Shown one piece after another: positions 27,736 to 36,970 of a DNA stretch of 40,802 nucleotides (within the stretch, counting starts at the first letter, position 1; every line of letters starts with the position of its first letter). A program made the position numbers and the translations under genes. The DNA lies in NCBI GenBank assembly GCA_947627375.1, contig CANQVR010000003.1, positions 1 through 40,802 of the forward strand, in the 5' to 3' direction. This DNA comes from an uncultured Bacilli bacterium (GTDB lineage: Bacteria > Bacillota_I > Bacilli_A > RF39 > UBA660). The notes beneath the pieces are model-generated. The model saw only the letters and a list, made by a program, of their open reading frames with translations. It ran no database searches and had not been told where the DNA came from.

Positions 27736-28731
27736 ATGTTAGCAAAAAATATAGGTATTGACTTAGGAACAGCCAATGTATTAATTTATGTAAAAGATCA
27801 AGGGATTGTGCTAAATGAGCCTAGCATTGTAGCAATAGATACTGAAACAAAAAGAGTAATTGCCGTTGGACGTGAAGCAAATGATATGTTAGGGAGAACT
27901 CCAGGAAAAGTAAAAGCTATTAAGCCTATGAAAGACGGAGTTATTGCGGATTTTGAAATCACTGAAATAATGTTAAATACTTTTATTAAAAAGATTAAAG
28001 CTAAATCTATTTTCACTCGTCCTAAAATATTAATATGTTGTCCATCTAATATTACTCCTGTTGAAAAAAATGCTATACGTGAAGCAGCAGAAAGAACAGG
28101 AGCTAAAAAAGTTTATATTGAAGAAGAACCTAAAGTTGCAGCTATAGGGGCAGGTATGGATATTTCTAAACCAACTGCTAATATGGTTATCGATATCGGT
28201 GGAGGAACTACTGATATTGCAATACTTTCACTTGATGATATAGTAAATTCTACATCTATTAGATGTGCTGGTAATGTATTTGATCAAGATATTATTAAAT
28301 ATATTAAGGATAAGTACAAATTACTTATTGGAGATCCAACAGCTGAAGATATTAAGATTAATTTTGGTAATGTATTTAATCCTAGTAAAAAGGAAACTAT
28401 GGAGATTAAAGGAAGAAATTTAGTTACTGGTCTTCCACATACTATAACTATTACTCAAAATGAAACTTTAGATGCTTTACGTGAAAGTATTTATAAAATT
28501 ATCAAGGCAACTACTAATGTTTTAGAACAAACACCTCCTGAGTTATCTGCAGATATTGTCGATAAAGGCATTGTTTTAACTGGAGGAGGAGCAATGATAA
28601 AGGGGTTACCAGAACTTTTGTCGAAAGAATTAGAAGTACCTGTATTTATTGCAGATGATCCACTAACTTGTGTTGCAAATGGAACAGGTGTACTTTTAGA
28701 AAATGTTGGTAAATTAGAAGAAGAAAATTAA
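27736..28731 (+). CDS. mbl: Rod-shape determining protein Mbl/MreB family
   Basis: IGIDLGTANVLIYVKDQGIVLNEPSIVAID, IDIGGGTTDIAILSL, LTGGGAMIKGLPELL. Confidence 0.94.
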   Translation: MLAKNIGIDLGTANVLIYVKDQGIVLNEPSIVAIDTETKRVIAVGREANDMLGRTPGKVKAIKPMKDGVIADFEITEIMLNTFIKKIKAKSIFTRPKILICCPSNITPVEKNAIREAAERTGAKKVYIEEEPKVAAIGAGMDISKPTANMVIDIGGGTTDIAILSLDDIVNSTSIRCAGNVFDQDIIKYIKDKYKLLIGDPTAEDIKINFGNVFNPSKKETMEIKGRNLVTGLPHTITITQNETLDALRESIYKIIKATTNVLEQTPPELSADIVDKGIVLTGGGAMIKGLPELLSKELEVPVFIADDPLTCVANGTGVLLENVGKLEEEN

Positions 28732-28802
28732 TATAAATTTGATTTGTTTTGAAGGAATTTGGTAAAAAAAACCAAAAAAAATAAATTTTTTTCAAAAAAC
28801 AC

Positions 28803-28844
28803 TTGATTTTTAGGCAGAAGTTTTGTACTATATGTAAACTTCTG
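28803..28844. promoter_or_regulatory. Promoter-like element overlapping a 9-bp inverted repeat
   Basis: TTGATT (28803-28808), 17-bp spacer, TACTAT (28826-28831); CAGAAGTTT (28815-28823) and AAACTTCTG (28836-28844) flank the -10. Confidence 0.5.
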
Positions 28845-28924
28845 TAATTTTTTTGTTTTATTATAGAATTTTATTTGATATAATTTATTTAGATTATATT
28901 AAATAAAAGAAATGAGGTATCGAT

Positions 28925-30022
28925 ATGCAATATGAAGTTTTAAATGCACTAAGAATAGTCGGAATTACATTTTTATTTTCGGTTGCAATCATGCCCTTAA
29001 TGAAGAAAATTGCAGTCCATATTGGAGCACTTGATGTTCCAAGGAGTGAAGAAGGACATAGACATATTCATAAAAAGACCGTGCCTAAACTTGGAGGTGT
29101 CGGTATTTTCTTGTCGTTCCTTCTTGGTTATATGCTATTTGGCGAACAAAGTTTACGTATGAATTCTATTTTAATAGGAAGTTTTATTGTCGTTTTAACG
29201 GGCATCATTGATGATATTAAACCTATAAGAGCTTATCAAAAACTACTCGGTCACTTAATTGCAGCTTGTGTGATTGTTTTTTATGGAGGAATATTATTAA
29301 GTGATATTACAGCTTTTGGATTTTATATTAATTTTGGTAAATGGGCTTATCCTATAACAATATTTTTTATTGTAGCTTGTACCAATATTATTAATCTTAT
29401 CGATGGTCTCGATGGCTTAAGTGGCGGAATTTGTTGTATATTTTATTTGACAATAGGTATAATCGGATTTTATCAAGCAAGATATGGGAGTTTGGTAATG
29501 TTACTAACTTTTATTATGCTAGGCTCTACATTTGGCTTTTTGATGCATAATTTTTATCCTGCGAAAATTTTTGCTGGAGATTGTGCTACATTTATGGGAT
29601 TTATTATTTCTATTATAACTTTATTGGAATTTAAGGGAGCCGCACTTACTTCACTTTTTGTTCCGTTAATGATTTTGGGAATACCTATATTAGATACATC
29701 TTTTGCTATAATTAGGAGGTTATTAAAAGGACAGCCTATTTTTGCGCCGGATAAAGAGCATATTCACCACCAATTGTTAGGGATGAATTTTTCTCAGAAA
29801 ACTACAGTACTGATTATTTACGGTATAAATATTTTATTTGCTCTGGCATCTATCTTTTATATATTAAAAGATCCGATGCTTGGTAGGATTATTTATATTA
29901 TATTATTTATAATAGTAGCTTGGTTTGTCTTTAGAACAACGATTATTTCTGAAAAAAATAAAAAGATAACTGATAGAATTAAGTCTAAATTGAGAGCTTT
30001 TAGGCATGATATTAAGAAGTAA
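28925..30022 (+). CDS. tagO: MraY-like UDP-sugar:undecaprenyl-phosphate transferase (TagO/WecA family)
   Basis: HKKTVPKLGGVGIFLSF, NIINLIDGLDGLSGG, FAGDCATFMGF, DKEHIHHQLL. Confidence 0.92.
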   Translation: MQYEVLNALRIVGITFLFSVAIMPLMKKIAVHIGALDVPRSEEGHRHIHKKTVPKLGGVGIFLSFLLGYMLFGEQSLRMNSILIGSFIVVLTGIIDDIKPIRAYQKLLGHLIAACVIVFYGGILLSDITAFGFYINFGKWAYPITIFFIVACTNIINLIDGLDGLSGGICCIFYLTIGIIGFYQARYGSLVMLLTFIMLGSTFGFLMHNFYPAKIFAGDCATFMGFIISIITLLEFKGAALTSLFVPLMILGIPILDTSFAIIRRLLKGQPIFAPDKEHIHHQLLGMNFSQKTTVLIIYGINILFALASIFYILKDPMLGRIIYIILFIIVAWFVFRTTIISEKNKKITDRIKSKLRAFRHDIKK

Positions 30023-30056
30023 CTACATCCCAAAAATAAAGTAGTTACTTTTTATT
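30017..30056 (+). terminator. Intrinsic terminator after tagO
   Basis: AAGTAACTAC (30017-30026) and GTAGTTACTT (30041-30050), 10-bp stem then TTTATTT. Confidence 0.82.
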
Positions 30057-30100
30057 TGAATTAAAGGAGTAGTAAAAAATAATGTAGGAAGGGTGAGATA

Positions 30101-30829
30101 ATGATCAATTTCATAGTAGTTGATGATGATAGAACATATTTAAAGAATATGTGTAATATCATTGAAAAATTTATTGTTAATTATGATTTTGATTACGAAA
30201 TTTTTACTTTTACTAAGTATGATGATGAGTTTGAAAAGATAGTTAAAAGTGATAGAGGTTTTAAAATTTATTTACTTGATATTGAAACTCCTAATGGTAC
30301 TGGTCTTGATGCTTCTAGAATGATTAGAGAAGATTATGACGATTGGATTTCAATTATTTTAATAGTTACTTCTTATGGTGAGTATAAAATGGAAGTTTTC
30401 GCTAAGAGACTTTATATATCATCTTTTATTCATAAGAGTGAAGACGGAAAAGAAGTTATTATTGAAGAATTAGGAAAAGCTATAAAGAATTATGATAATA
30501 GACCTAAAAGTATAAGAGTAAAATCTCATAACGTTGTTAGTACTATTGAATACAGAAATATAATTAATATTGAGAAAATAATCGATAGTAAAAAATGTCT
30601 TATCAGAACTACTTCAGGTAATAAAATTTATCAAGGAAGTTTAAAAACAATTATGAAAAAGTTAGATGATAAAAGATTTATTCAAGTTCATAAAAGTTTA
30701 ATTGTCAATGAGGATTATATTGATTATTTTCTTAAAAAAGAGAATAAATTGGTTTTTAAGAATGGTAGTTTTACTTATGATGTTTCTAGAGATAAGAAGA
30801 AGGAGTTGAAACAGTATGTTAATGACTAA
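30101..30829 (+). CDS. LytTR-family response regulator (AgrA/ComE-like)
   Basis: Receiver FIVVDDDRTYL...IYLLDIETPNGTGLDASRMIR; C-terminal LytTR domain with SLKTIMKKLDDKRFIQVHKSLIVNEDYID. Confidence 0.92.
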   Translation: MINFIVVDDDRTYLKNMCNIIEKFIVNYDFDYEIFTFTKYDDEFEKIVKSDRGFKIYLLDIETPNGTGLDASRMIREDYDDWISIILIVTSYGEYKMEVFAKRLYISSFIHKSEDGKEVIIEELGKAIKNYDNRPKSIRVKSHNVVSTIEYRNIINIEKIIDSKKCLIRTTSGNKIYQGSLKTIMKKLDDKRFIQVHKSLIVNEDYIDYFLKKENKLVFKNGSFTYDVSRDKKKELKQYVND

Positions 30830-32078
30830 TATTATTTGTTGTGTATTAAATACGATTTTGGGTTTTATAATTATTAGAGATTTAACTAATAATTCATGTA
30901 AGTTATTTAATATTAATAATTTAATACAAATAAGTATTTTAGTAATTCTATCAGTTCTTTTATATAGTGTTCGGTATAATCCTATTTATACTTTGAGTGT
31001 TTATGTCTTTTCTATTATTATATATAAATATATATTTGATGAAGATCTTTTTAATATAATTATTTTAGTCAGTATATTTTTTCTCTTAATGTTGATGTCT
31101 GATATTATAGTATCATGTTTATCGATGTATTTTATAAATATTAAATCAGTACGAGGTGTATGGTATTTAAAACTATTTGGTAATATTGCAGTAGTAGTGT
31201 TAACTTTTTTAGTTTATAATATCCATGCAGTTAAAATTTATTTTAAAAGTTATATTTCTAAACTTGATAATAATAAGAAAACATCGACCATTATATTTTT
31301 TTTACTACTTATGATTATATGTGTTTATATGTTGTATAATATTTCTGTTGTACATGGATTTGATAGTAATTATTTAGTTGATTTGATTGTTTTAAGTGCA
31401 TTTTTCTTTTTAGTAATTATTTTTATAAATGAAAAGAATAATTATTATAAATTAGAATCTGAATATGAAAATTTATTTAATTTTGCACAGGAATTTGAAG
31501 AAAGAATAGAAAACGAGGAGTATAAAAATCATGAATATAAAAACCAGTTAGCAATTTTAATTGGTTTAAGTGATGATAAAGAAGTAATAGATGCTATTCA
31601 CAGTTTTATAGAAAAAAATAAATTTGTAGAAGAAGAATGGATTAAAGGACTTAGATATCTTCCTAAAAGTATATTAAAAGGATTAATTTTTTATAAGTTT
31701 TCTATTGCTAAGAAGAATAATATTAATATTGCAATCGATGTAAGTCATAAAGCTATATCTTTAGTTGAAAAATTAAATGATCAACAATTACAAGTTTTAT
31801 GTAGTTTACTTAATATTTATTTTGATAAAGCCATAGATAATGCTACTAAGACTGAGGATAAAAATATATTATTAGAAATATATATTAAAAAGGGTAAATT
31901 AAATATTACTATTACTAGTAGTATTTTAGAAAATATGAAGATTGATAAAATATATATAAGGAAAAAAGGGTTTAAACTTTTAGAACAGATTCTTTATAGA
32001 AATTATGAATGGATTAACATTGGTCAAAAGATAATTGATGATAATTATTATGTTCAAGAAATTGAAATAAAAAATTAA
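30816..32078 (+). CDS. AgrC/HPK10-like sensor protein with degenerate ATPase C-terminus
   Basis: Six or so N-terminal TM segments, H-box-like NHEYKNQLAIL, N-box-like LLNIYFDKAIDNAT; overlaps the response regulator gene. Confidence 0.8.
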   Translation: MLMTNIICCVLNTILGFIIIRDLTNNSCKLFNINNLIQISILVILSVLLYSVRYNPIYTLSVYVFSIIIYKYIFDEDLFNIIILVSIFFLLMLMSDIIVSCLSMYFINIKSVRGVWYLKLFGNIAVVVLTFLVYNIHAVKIYFKSYISKLDNNKKTSTIIFFLLLMIICVYMLYNISVVHGFDSNYLVDLIVLSAFFFLVIIFINEKNNYYKLESEYENLFNFAQEFEERIENEEYKNHEYKNQLAILIGLSDDKEVIDAIHSFIEKNKFVEEEWIKGLRYLPKSILKGLIFYKFSIAKKNNINIAIDVSHKAISLVEKLNDQQLQVLCSLLNIYFDKAIDNATKTEDKNILLEIYIKKGKLNITITSSILENMKIDKIYIRKKGFKLLEQILYRNYEWINIGQKIIDDNYYVQEIEIKN

Positions 32079-32084
32079 AAAAAT

Positions 32085-32116
32085 GCATTTCGCGGCCTAA
32101 AAACGACAATTGAGGG
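32085..32116 (+). promoter_or_regulatory. Candidate tandem LytTR (ComE/AgrA-like) binding site
   Basis: CATTTCGCGG (32086-32095) and CAATTGAGGG (32107-32116), 21 bp start to start; TATGAT at 32142-32147 downstream. Confidence 0.55.
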
Positions 32117-32222
32117 AAAAATTATTTTTTTAGCTTATTCATATGATAAAGTGATAATAACATCTGAGAAGAAAGCATATCTAGAAAAAAAGCAAAAAAA
32201 ATAATAGAAGGTGAGGTGCGAA

Positions 32223-32441
32223 GTGATTAGTAGAGTCAAGTGGTTCAATAACGAAAAAGGTTATGGCTTTATTGAATATAAAGATAATCAAGATGTCTTT
32301 GTGCATTATTCTGCAATTCAAACTGATGGTTATAAAACTTTATCTGAGGGACAATTAGTTAGTTTCAAGATGATAGAAACAGTTAAAGGATTACAAGCTT
32401 TGAATGTAACTTTAGTCGAAGACAATATGACTACAAACTAG
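32223..32441 (+). CDS. csp: Cold-shock domain protein
   Basis: [29 protein letters not shown]. Start placed at GTG 32223 after the aaggtgaggtg SD. Confidence 0.94.
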   Translation: MISRVKWFNNEKGYGFIEYKDNQDVFVHYSAIQTDGYKTLSEGQLVSFKMIETVKGLQALNVTLVEDNMTTN

Positions 32442-32456
32442 TGTAGTCTTTTTTTA
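32429..32456 (+). terminator. Intrinsic terminator overlapping the csp stop
   Basis: GACTACA-aactag-TGTAGTC followed by TTTTTTT. Confidence 0.85.
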
Positions 32457-32533
32457 TTAAATAATAAATTTTAGTTTATTGATTTATCCATTTATTCTAT
32501 GTTATAATTGGTCTATATATAGGAGGGATTTTT

Positions 32534-33064
32534 ATGGAAATCGTAATAAGAGGTGACAAATTAAAAGTTACCGATTCAATGAAAAAATATATTGAAGAGA
32601 AAATAAGTAAGCTTGAAAAATATTTACAAAAAAGTGAAGATGTAAGAGCGATGGTAGTAGTAAAGATTAGAAATCACAAACAAGTAATAGAAGTTACTAT
32701 TCCTTTAAAATCTTTAATCTTAAGAAGTGAAGAAGCTCAAGAAGATATTTATGCTGCAGTTGATGTGGCTATTGATAAACTAGAAAGACAAATTAGAAAA
32801 AATAAAACTAAATTAATGGCAAGACAAACTAAAAATGTACAACCTGAGTTTTATATGGAAAAAATAGAAGATGAAGAAAGAGAAAAAAGTGTAGTTGTTA
32901 AAAGAAAATTAATCGAGGTAAAACCTATGAGTGAAGAGGAAGCTATTTTACAACTAGAACTTTTAGGACATCAGTTTTATATGTATAAAGATAGTGATAC
33001 TATGAAACCAGTTGTTGTTTATAAGAGAAAAGATGGAGGATATGGGATAATTGAATCAGAATAG
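32534..33064 (+). CDS. hpf: Ribosome hibernation promoting factor, long form
   Basis: MEIVIRGDKLKVTDSMKKYIEEKISKLEKY; C-terminal VKRKLIEVKPMSEEEAILQLELLGHQFYMYKDSDT. Confidence 0.95.
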   Translation: MEIVIRGDKLKVTDSMKKYIEEKISKLEKYLQKSEDVRAMVVVKIRNHKQVIEVTIPLKSLILRSEEAQEDIYAAVDVAIDKLERQIRKNKTKLMARQTKNVQPEFYMEKIEDEEREKSVVVKRKLIEVKPMSEEEAILQLELLGHQFYMYKDSDTMKPVVVYKRKDGGYGIIESE

Positions 33065-33126
33065 AAGAAATATCTTTTATTCTTTTTTCTTTTTTGTTAT
33101 AATATCTAAATGAGGAGATGATTCTT

Positions 33127-35616
33127 ATGAACATGTTAAAAAAGTTATTTGATCATGAATATAAAGAATTAAAGAAATTTACAAAGATTGCAGATTCTAT
33201 AGTAGCACTTGATAATGAAATGCAAAAACTTACTGATACTGAATTGGTTGCTAAAACTGAAGAATTTAAAAATAGGCTACAAAATAATGAAACATTAGAT
33301 GATATTTTAGTAGAAGCTTTTGCTGTAGCAAGAGAGGCTGCTTTTCGTGTTATTGGAGAGAAACCTTTTTATGTTCAAATACTAGGAGCACTTGCTATTC
33401 ATTATGGTAATATTGCTGAAATGAAAACTGGTGAAGGTAAAACATTGACTAGTGTACTTCCTGCTTATTTGAATGCTTTAACAGGAGAAGGAGTTCATAT
33501 TGTTACTGTAAATGAATACTTGGCAGGACGTGATGCTGAATGGATGGGAGGAATCCATCGTTTTTTAGGACTTACTGTAGGAGTTAATACTAGAGATTTG
33601 AGTCCAAAAGAAAAACAAGAGCAATATGCATGTGATATTTTATATTCTACTAATAATGAAATTGGTTTTGATTATTTAAGAGATAATATGGTTGTAAAAA
33701 GTGAAGATAGAGTTCAAAGACCGCTTAACTTTGCTATTATCGATGAGGTTGATTCGGTTTTAATTGATGAAGCTCGTACACCACTTATTATTTCAGGTGG
33801 ACAAATGTCTAGTGCTAATCTTTATCAAGAAGCAGATAGATTTTCAAAAGGGTTGAAAGAGAATGAAGATTACATTTACGATGAAAAAACAAAAAGCGTT
33901 AGTTTGACTGAAAACGGAAGCGATAAAGCTGAAAAAATGTTTGGAATAAACAATTTATATGATTTAAGCAATGCAACTCTTGTTCATTATATTAATCAAG
34001 CATTACGTGCTAATTATTCTATGGTAAGAGATGTTGATTATGTAGTACAAGATGGAGAGATTGTAATAGTTGATCAATTTACTGGACGTCTTATGAAAGG
34101 ACGTGCTTATTCTGATGGTCTTCATCAAGCAATTGAAGCTAAAGAAGGTGTTGAAATTAACGAAGAGACTAAGACACTTGCAACTATAACTTTCCAAAAC
34201 TTATTTAGAATGTATAAAAAACTTTCAGGTATGACTGGTACTGCTAAGACTGAAGAAGAAGAATTTAGAAATATTTATAATATGTATGTTATTGAAATAC
34301 CAACTAATAAACCTGTAATTCGTATTGATGCGCCTGATTTAGTTTATGCAACAAAAGAAGCTAAATATAAAGCCATCATAGAAACTGTTAAAGAATGTTA
34401 TACTAAAGGACAACCTGTATTAATTGGTACAATTGCTATTGAGACAAGTGAACTTATTAGTAGTTTATTAAAAAAAGCAGGTATTCCACATGAAGTATTG
34501 AATGCTAAAAATCATGCTCGTGAAGCAGATATCATTGCGGGTATTGGATTACATAAATCAGTAACAATAGCTACTAATATGGCTGGTCGTGGTACTGATA
34601 TTAAACTTTCAGATGAAATTAGAGCGTTAGGAGGACTTTTTGTACTAGGTACTGAGCGTCACGAATCTCGTCGTATCGACAATCAGTTACGTGGACGTTC
34701 TGGTCGTCAAGGAGATCCTGGATATACACAATTTTTCGTATCTATGCAAGATGATTTAATGATTCGTTTCGGTTCTGATAGAATTATGAATTTAATGCAA
34801 ACAATGGGCTTAGGAGATCAAGCGATTCAAAGTAAAACATTTACTAAATCAATAGGTACTGCTCAAACTCGTGTTGAAGGAAATAACTTTGATATTCGTA
34901 AACAATTACTTCAATATGATGATGTTATGAATAATCAAAGAGAAATTATTTATCGTAAAAGAAATGAAATCTTAGATAATGAATCTATTCATGAGACTAC
35001 TCTTGATTCTATGAGACATCATATTGAAGATTTAGTAAAATCACATTTAATGCCTGAAGGAGAAATTACTGAGGATGATATTAAAGAAATAATTGAAGCT
35101 GCTAATGAAAATTTACTTAAAAAAGATGTTAAAAGAAGTGATTTTGAAAATTTAGATGCAGAAGATATTATCGATAAACTTTATAAATTAATTTCAGCTG
35201 AGTATGAGGAAAAGGTTAGTGAAATACCTGATGAAGTAAAAGATGAATTTGAAAAAGCAATTTCTCTTCAAGTAATTGATCGTTATTGGATGGAACATAT
35301 TAATACAATGTCTCATTTAAGAGAAGGAATACATTTACGTGGTTATGCTCAAGAAGATCCTCTTCGTGCATATACTATGGAAGGTTTTGAAATGTTTGAT
35401 GGAATGATGCAAAATATTGATAAAGATATTACGATATTTTTACTTAAAGCAGAAATACATCAAAATATAGAAAGAAAGGCTGTGGCAAAGAAAACTACTA
35501 CTAATGAAGCAAAAGAAGATCATAAACAAAGACCTAAAAGAGTTAAAAAAGTAGGAAGAAATGAACCTTGTCCATGTGGGTCAGGGAAGAAATATAAACA
35601 TTGTCATGGGAAATAA
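33127..35616 (+). CDS. secA: Preprotein translocase subunit SecA
   Basis: MKTGEGKTLTSVLPAYLNAL, IDEVDSVLIDEARTPLIISG, C-terminal zinc motif GRNEPCPCGSGKKYKHCHGK. Confidence 0.97.
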   Translation: MNMLKKLFDHEYKELKKFTKIADSIVALDNEMQKLTDTELVAKTEEFKNRLQNNETLDDILVEAFAVAREAAFRVIGEKPFYVQILGALAIHYGNIAEMKTGEGKTLTSVLPAYLNALTGEGVHIVTVNEYLAGRDAEWMGGIHRFLGLTVGVNTRDLSPKEKQEQYACDILYSTNNEIGFDYLRDNMVVKSEDRVQRPLNFAIIDEVDSVLIDEARTPLIISGGQMSSANLYQEADRFSKGLKENEDYIYDEKTKSVSLTENGSDKAEKMFGINNLYDLSNATLVHYINQALRANYSMVRDVDYVVQDGEIVIVDQFTGRLMKGRAYSDGLHQAIEAKEGVEINEETKTLATITFQNLFRMYKKLSGMTGTAKTEEEEFRNIYNMYVIEIPTNKPVIRIDAPDLVYATKEAKYKAIIETVKECYTKGQPVLIGTIAIETSELISSLLKKAGIPHEVLNAKNHAREADIIAGIGLHKSVTIATNMAGRGTDIKLSDEIRALGGLFVLGTERHESRRIDNQLRGRSGRQGDPGYTQFFVSMQDDLMIRFGSDRIMNLMQTMGLGDQAIQSKTFTKSIGTAQTRVEGNNFDIRKQLLQYDDVMNNQREIIYRKRNEILDNESIHETTLDSMRHHIEDLVKSHLMPEGEITEDDIKEIIEAANENLLKKDVKRSDFENLDAEDIIDKLYKLISAEYEEKVSEIPDEVKDEFEKAISLQVIDRYWMEHINTMSHLREGIHLRGYAQEDPLRAYTMEGFEMFDGMMQNIDKDITIFLLKAEIHQNIERKAVAKKTTTNEAKEDHKQRPKRVKKVGRNEPCPCGSGKKYKHCHGK

Positions 35617-35623
35617 GATAAAA

Positions 35624-35660
35624 AAAGAATGTCACTAATTATAAATAGTTGACATCTTTT
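35624..35660. terminator. Terminator hairpin after secA
   Basis: AAAAGAATGTCACTA...TAGTTGACATCTTTT. Confidence 0.75.
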
Positions 35661-35681
35661 ATGTTTTAGGAGGTTTAATAA

Positions 35682-35993
35682 ATGGATAATAGAGATAATT
35701 CTAATAATGTTGTTATTTATCAATCAGATGATGGAGTTACAAAAATTGATGTTAAATTAGAAAAAGAAACAGTTTGGTTATCTCAACAACAAATGGCATT
35801 ACTTTTTAAAACTTCAAGAATAAATATTATTGAACATATAAACAATATATATTTAGAAGAAGAATTGGATAAAAGTTCAACATGTCAAAATTTCCGACAG
35901 GTTCGAAAAGAAGTAAGTGAAAAATTCGAACAAACAATTTCTTCAAAAGTTATTAAACAAATTATAAATAAAAGGATTAAAGTCATTGACTAA
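35682..35993 (+). pseudogene. N-terminal fragment of a virulence RhuM-family protein
   Basis: YQSDDGVTKIDVKLEKETVWLSQQQMALLFKTSRINIIEHINNIYLEEELDKSSTCQNFRQVRKE matches the RhuM N-terminus; family members normally continue well beyond this. Confidence 0.72.
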
Positions 35994-36014
35994 AGATACC
36001 GTTTGCGGTACAAT
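35986..36014 (+). promoter_or_regulatory. Promoter for the Fic gene with embedded palindrome
   Basis: TTGACT (35986-35991), 17-bp spacer, TACAAT (36009-36014); TACCG-TTTG-CGGTA at 35997-36010. Confidence 0.75.
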
Positions 36015-36034
36015 TATTTTGAGAGGTGATATCT

Positions 36035-36958
36035 ATGGAATTTATGACTACAAAAGAGGCTACCCAAAAATGGAATATTAGTGAAAGAAGAATAAGAAAA
36101 TTATTAAAAGAGGGAAGAATAGAAGGTGCAGTCAAAAACGGAAATAGTTGGAATATTCCAATTGATGCATTAAAACCAGTTGATAAAAGGATTATAAAAC
36201 CTAATCATAATGATTTTATTATTAATTTACCAAATAACTTTTTTGATGAAGTAGACAATTTAAAAAAAGAACTTGATAATAAAAGACCTATACCAAAAGA
36301 TACACTTAGAACTCTACAAGAAAAAATCAATTTGGAATGGACTTATAACAGTAATGGTATAGAAGGAAATACTTTGACGCTTAGAGAAACTCAAGTAGTT
36401 TTAGAAGGAATTACTGTTGGAGGTAAATCGATAAAGGAACACTTAGAAGCTATAAATCACGAACACGCAATTTTATTTTTAAATGATTTAGTAAAGGATG
36501 ATAACCCAATTACTGAATTGAACATTAAAAATATACACACTCTTATATTAAAGGAAATTGATGAAAACGCAGGAAGATATAGAAATGAAAATGTAACTAT
36601 AAAAGGAGCAACTCATATTCCTCCAGATTTTGTAAAAGTGCCTGAGTTAATGGAAAAATTAATTTTAAATTATAAAACTTGGAATAAATATCATCCAATA
36701 ATTCAAGCTACGCTATTGCATGGTGAACTTGTTAAAATTCATCCTTTTGTTGATGGAAATGGAAGAACATCAAGATTAATTATGAATTTAGATTTAATGA
36801 AGCATGGGTTTAACCCTGTAATTATAAAAAAAGAAAATAGGCTACAATATTATGAAGCTTTAGATAAAGCTCATACAACGAAAGATTATACTGATTTTAT
36901 CAAATTGATAAATGGATTAGAGATAGAAATGTTAAAGAAATATTTAGAATTATTGTAA
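36035..36958 (+). CDS. Fic-domain protein with N-terminal HTH
   Basis: N-terminal TTKEATQKWNISERRIRKLLKEGRIEGAVKNGNSWNIP helix-turn-helix; inhibitory-type NSNGIEGN; HPFVDGNGRTSRLIMN Fic core. Confidence 0.93.
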   Translation: MEFMTTKEATQKWNISERRIRKLLKEGRIEGAVKNGNSWNIPIDALKPVDKRIIKPNHNDFIINLPNNFFDEVDNLKKELDNKRPIPKDTLRTLQEKINLEWTYNSNGIEGNTLTLRETQVVLEGITVGGKSIKEHLEAINHEHAILFLNDLVKDDNPITELNIKNIHTLILKEIDENAGRYRNENVTIKGATHIPPDFVKVPELMEKLILNYKTWNKYHPIIQATLLHGELVKIHPFVDGNGRTSRLIMNLDLMKHGFNPVIIKKENRLQYYEALDKAHTTKDYTDFIKLINGLEIEMLKKYLELL

Positions 36959-36970
36959 GAGGAGTTTTTA

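Noticed and set aside
32085-32116. Interpretation of the GC-rich block after the sensor gene as a transcription terminator
   Set aside because: No complementary arms around CATTTCGCGGCCTAAAAACGACAATTGAGGG; the direct-repeat spacing fits a LytTR site better.
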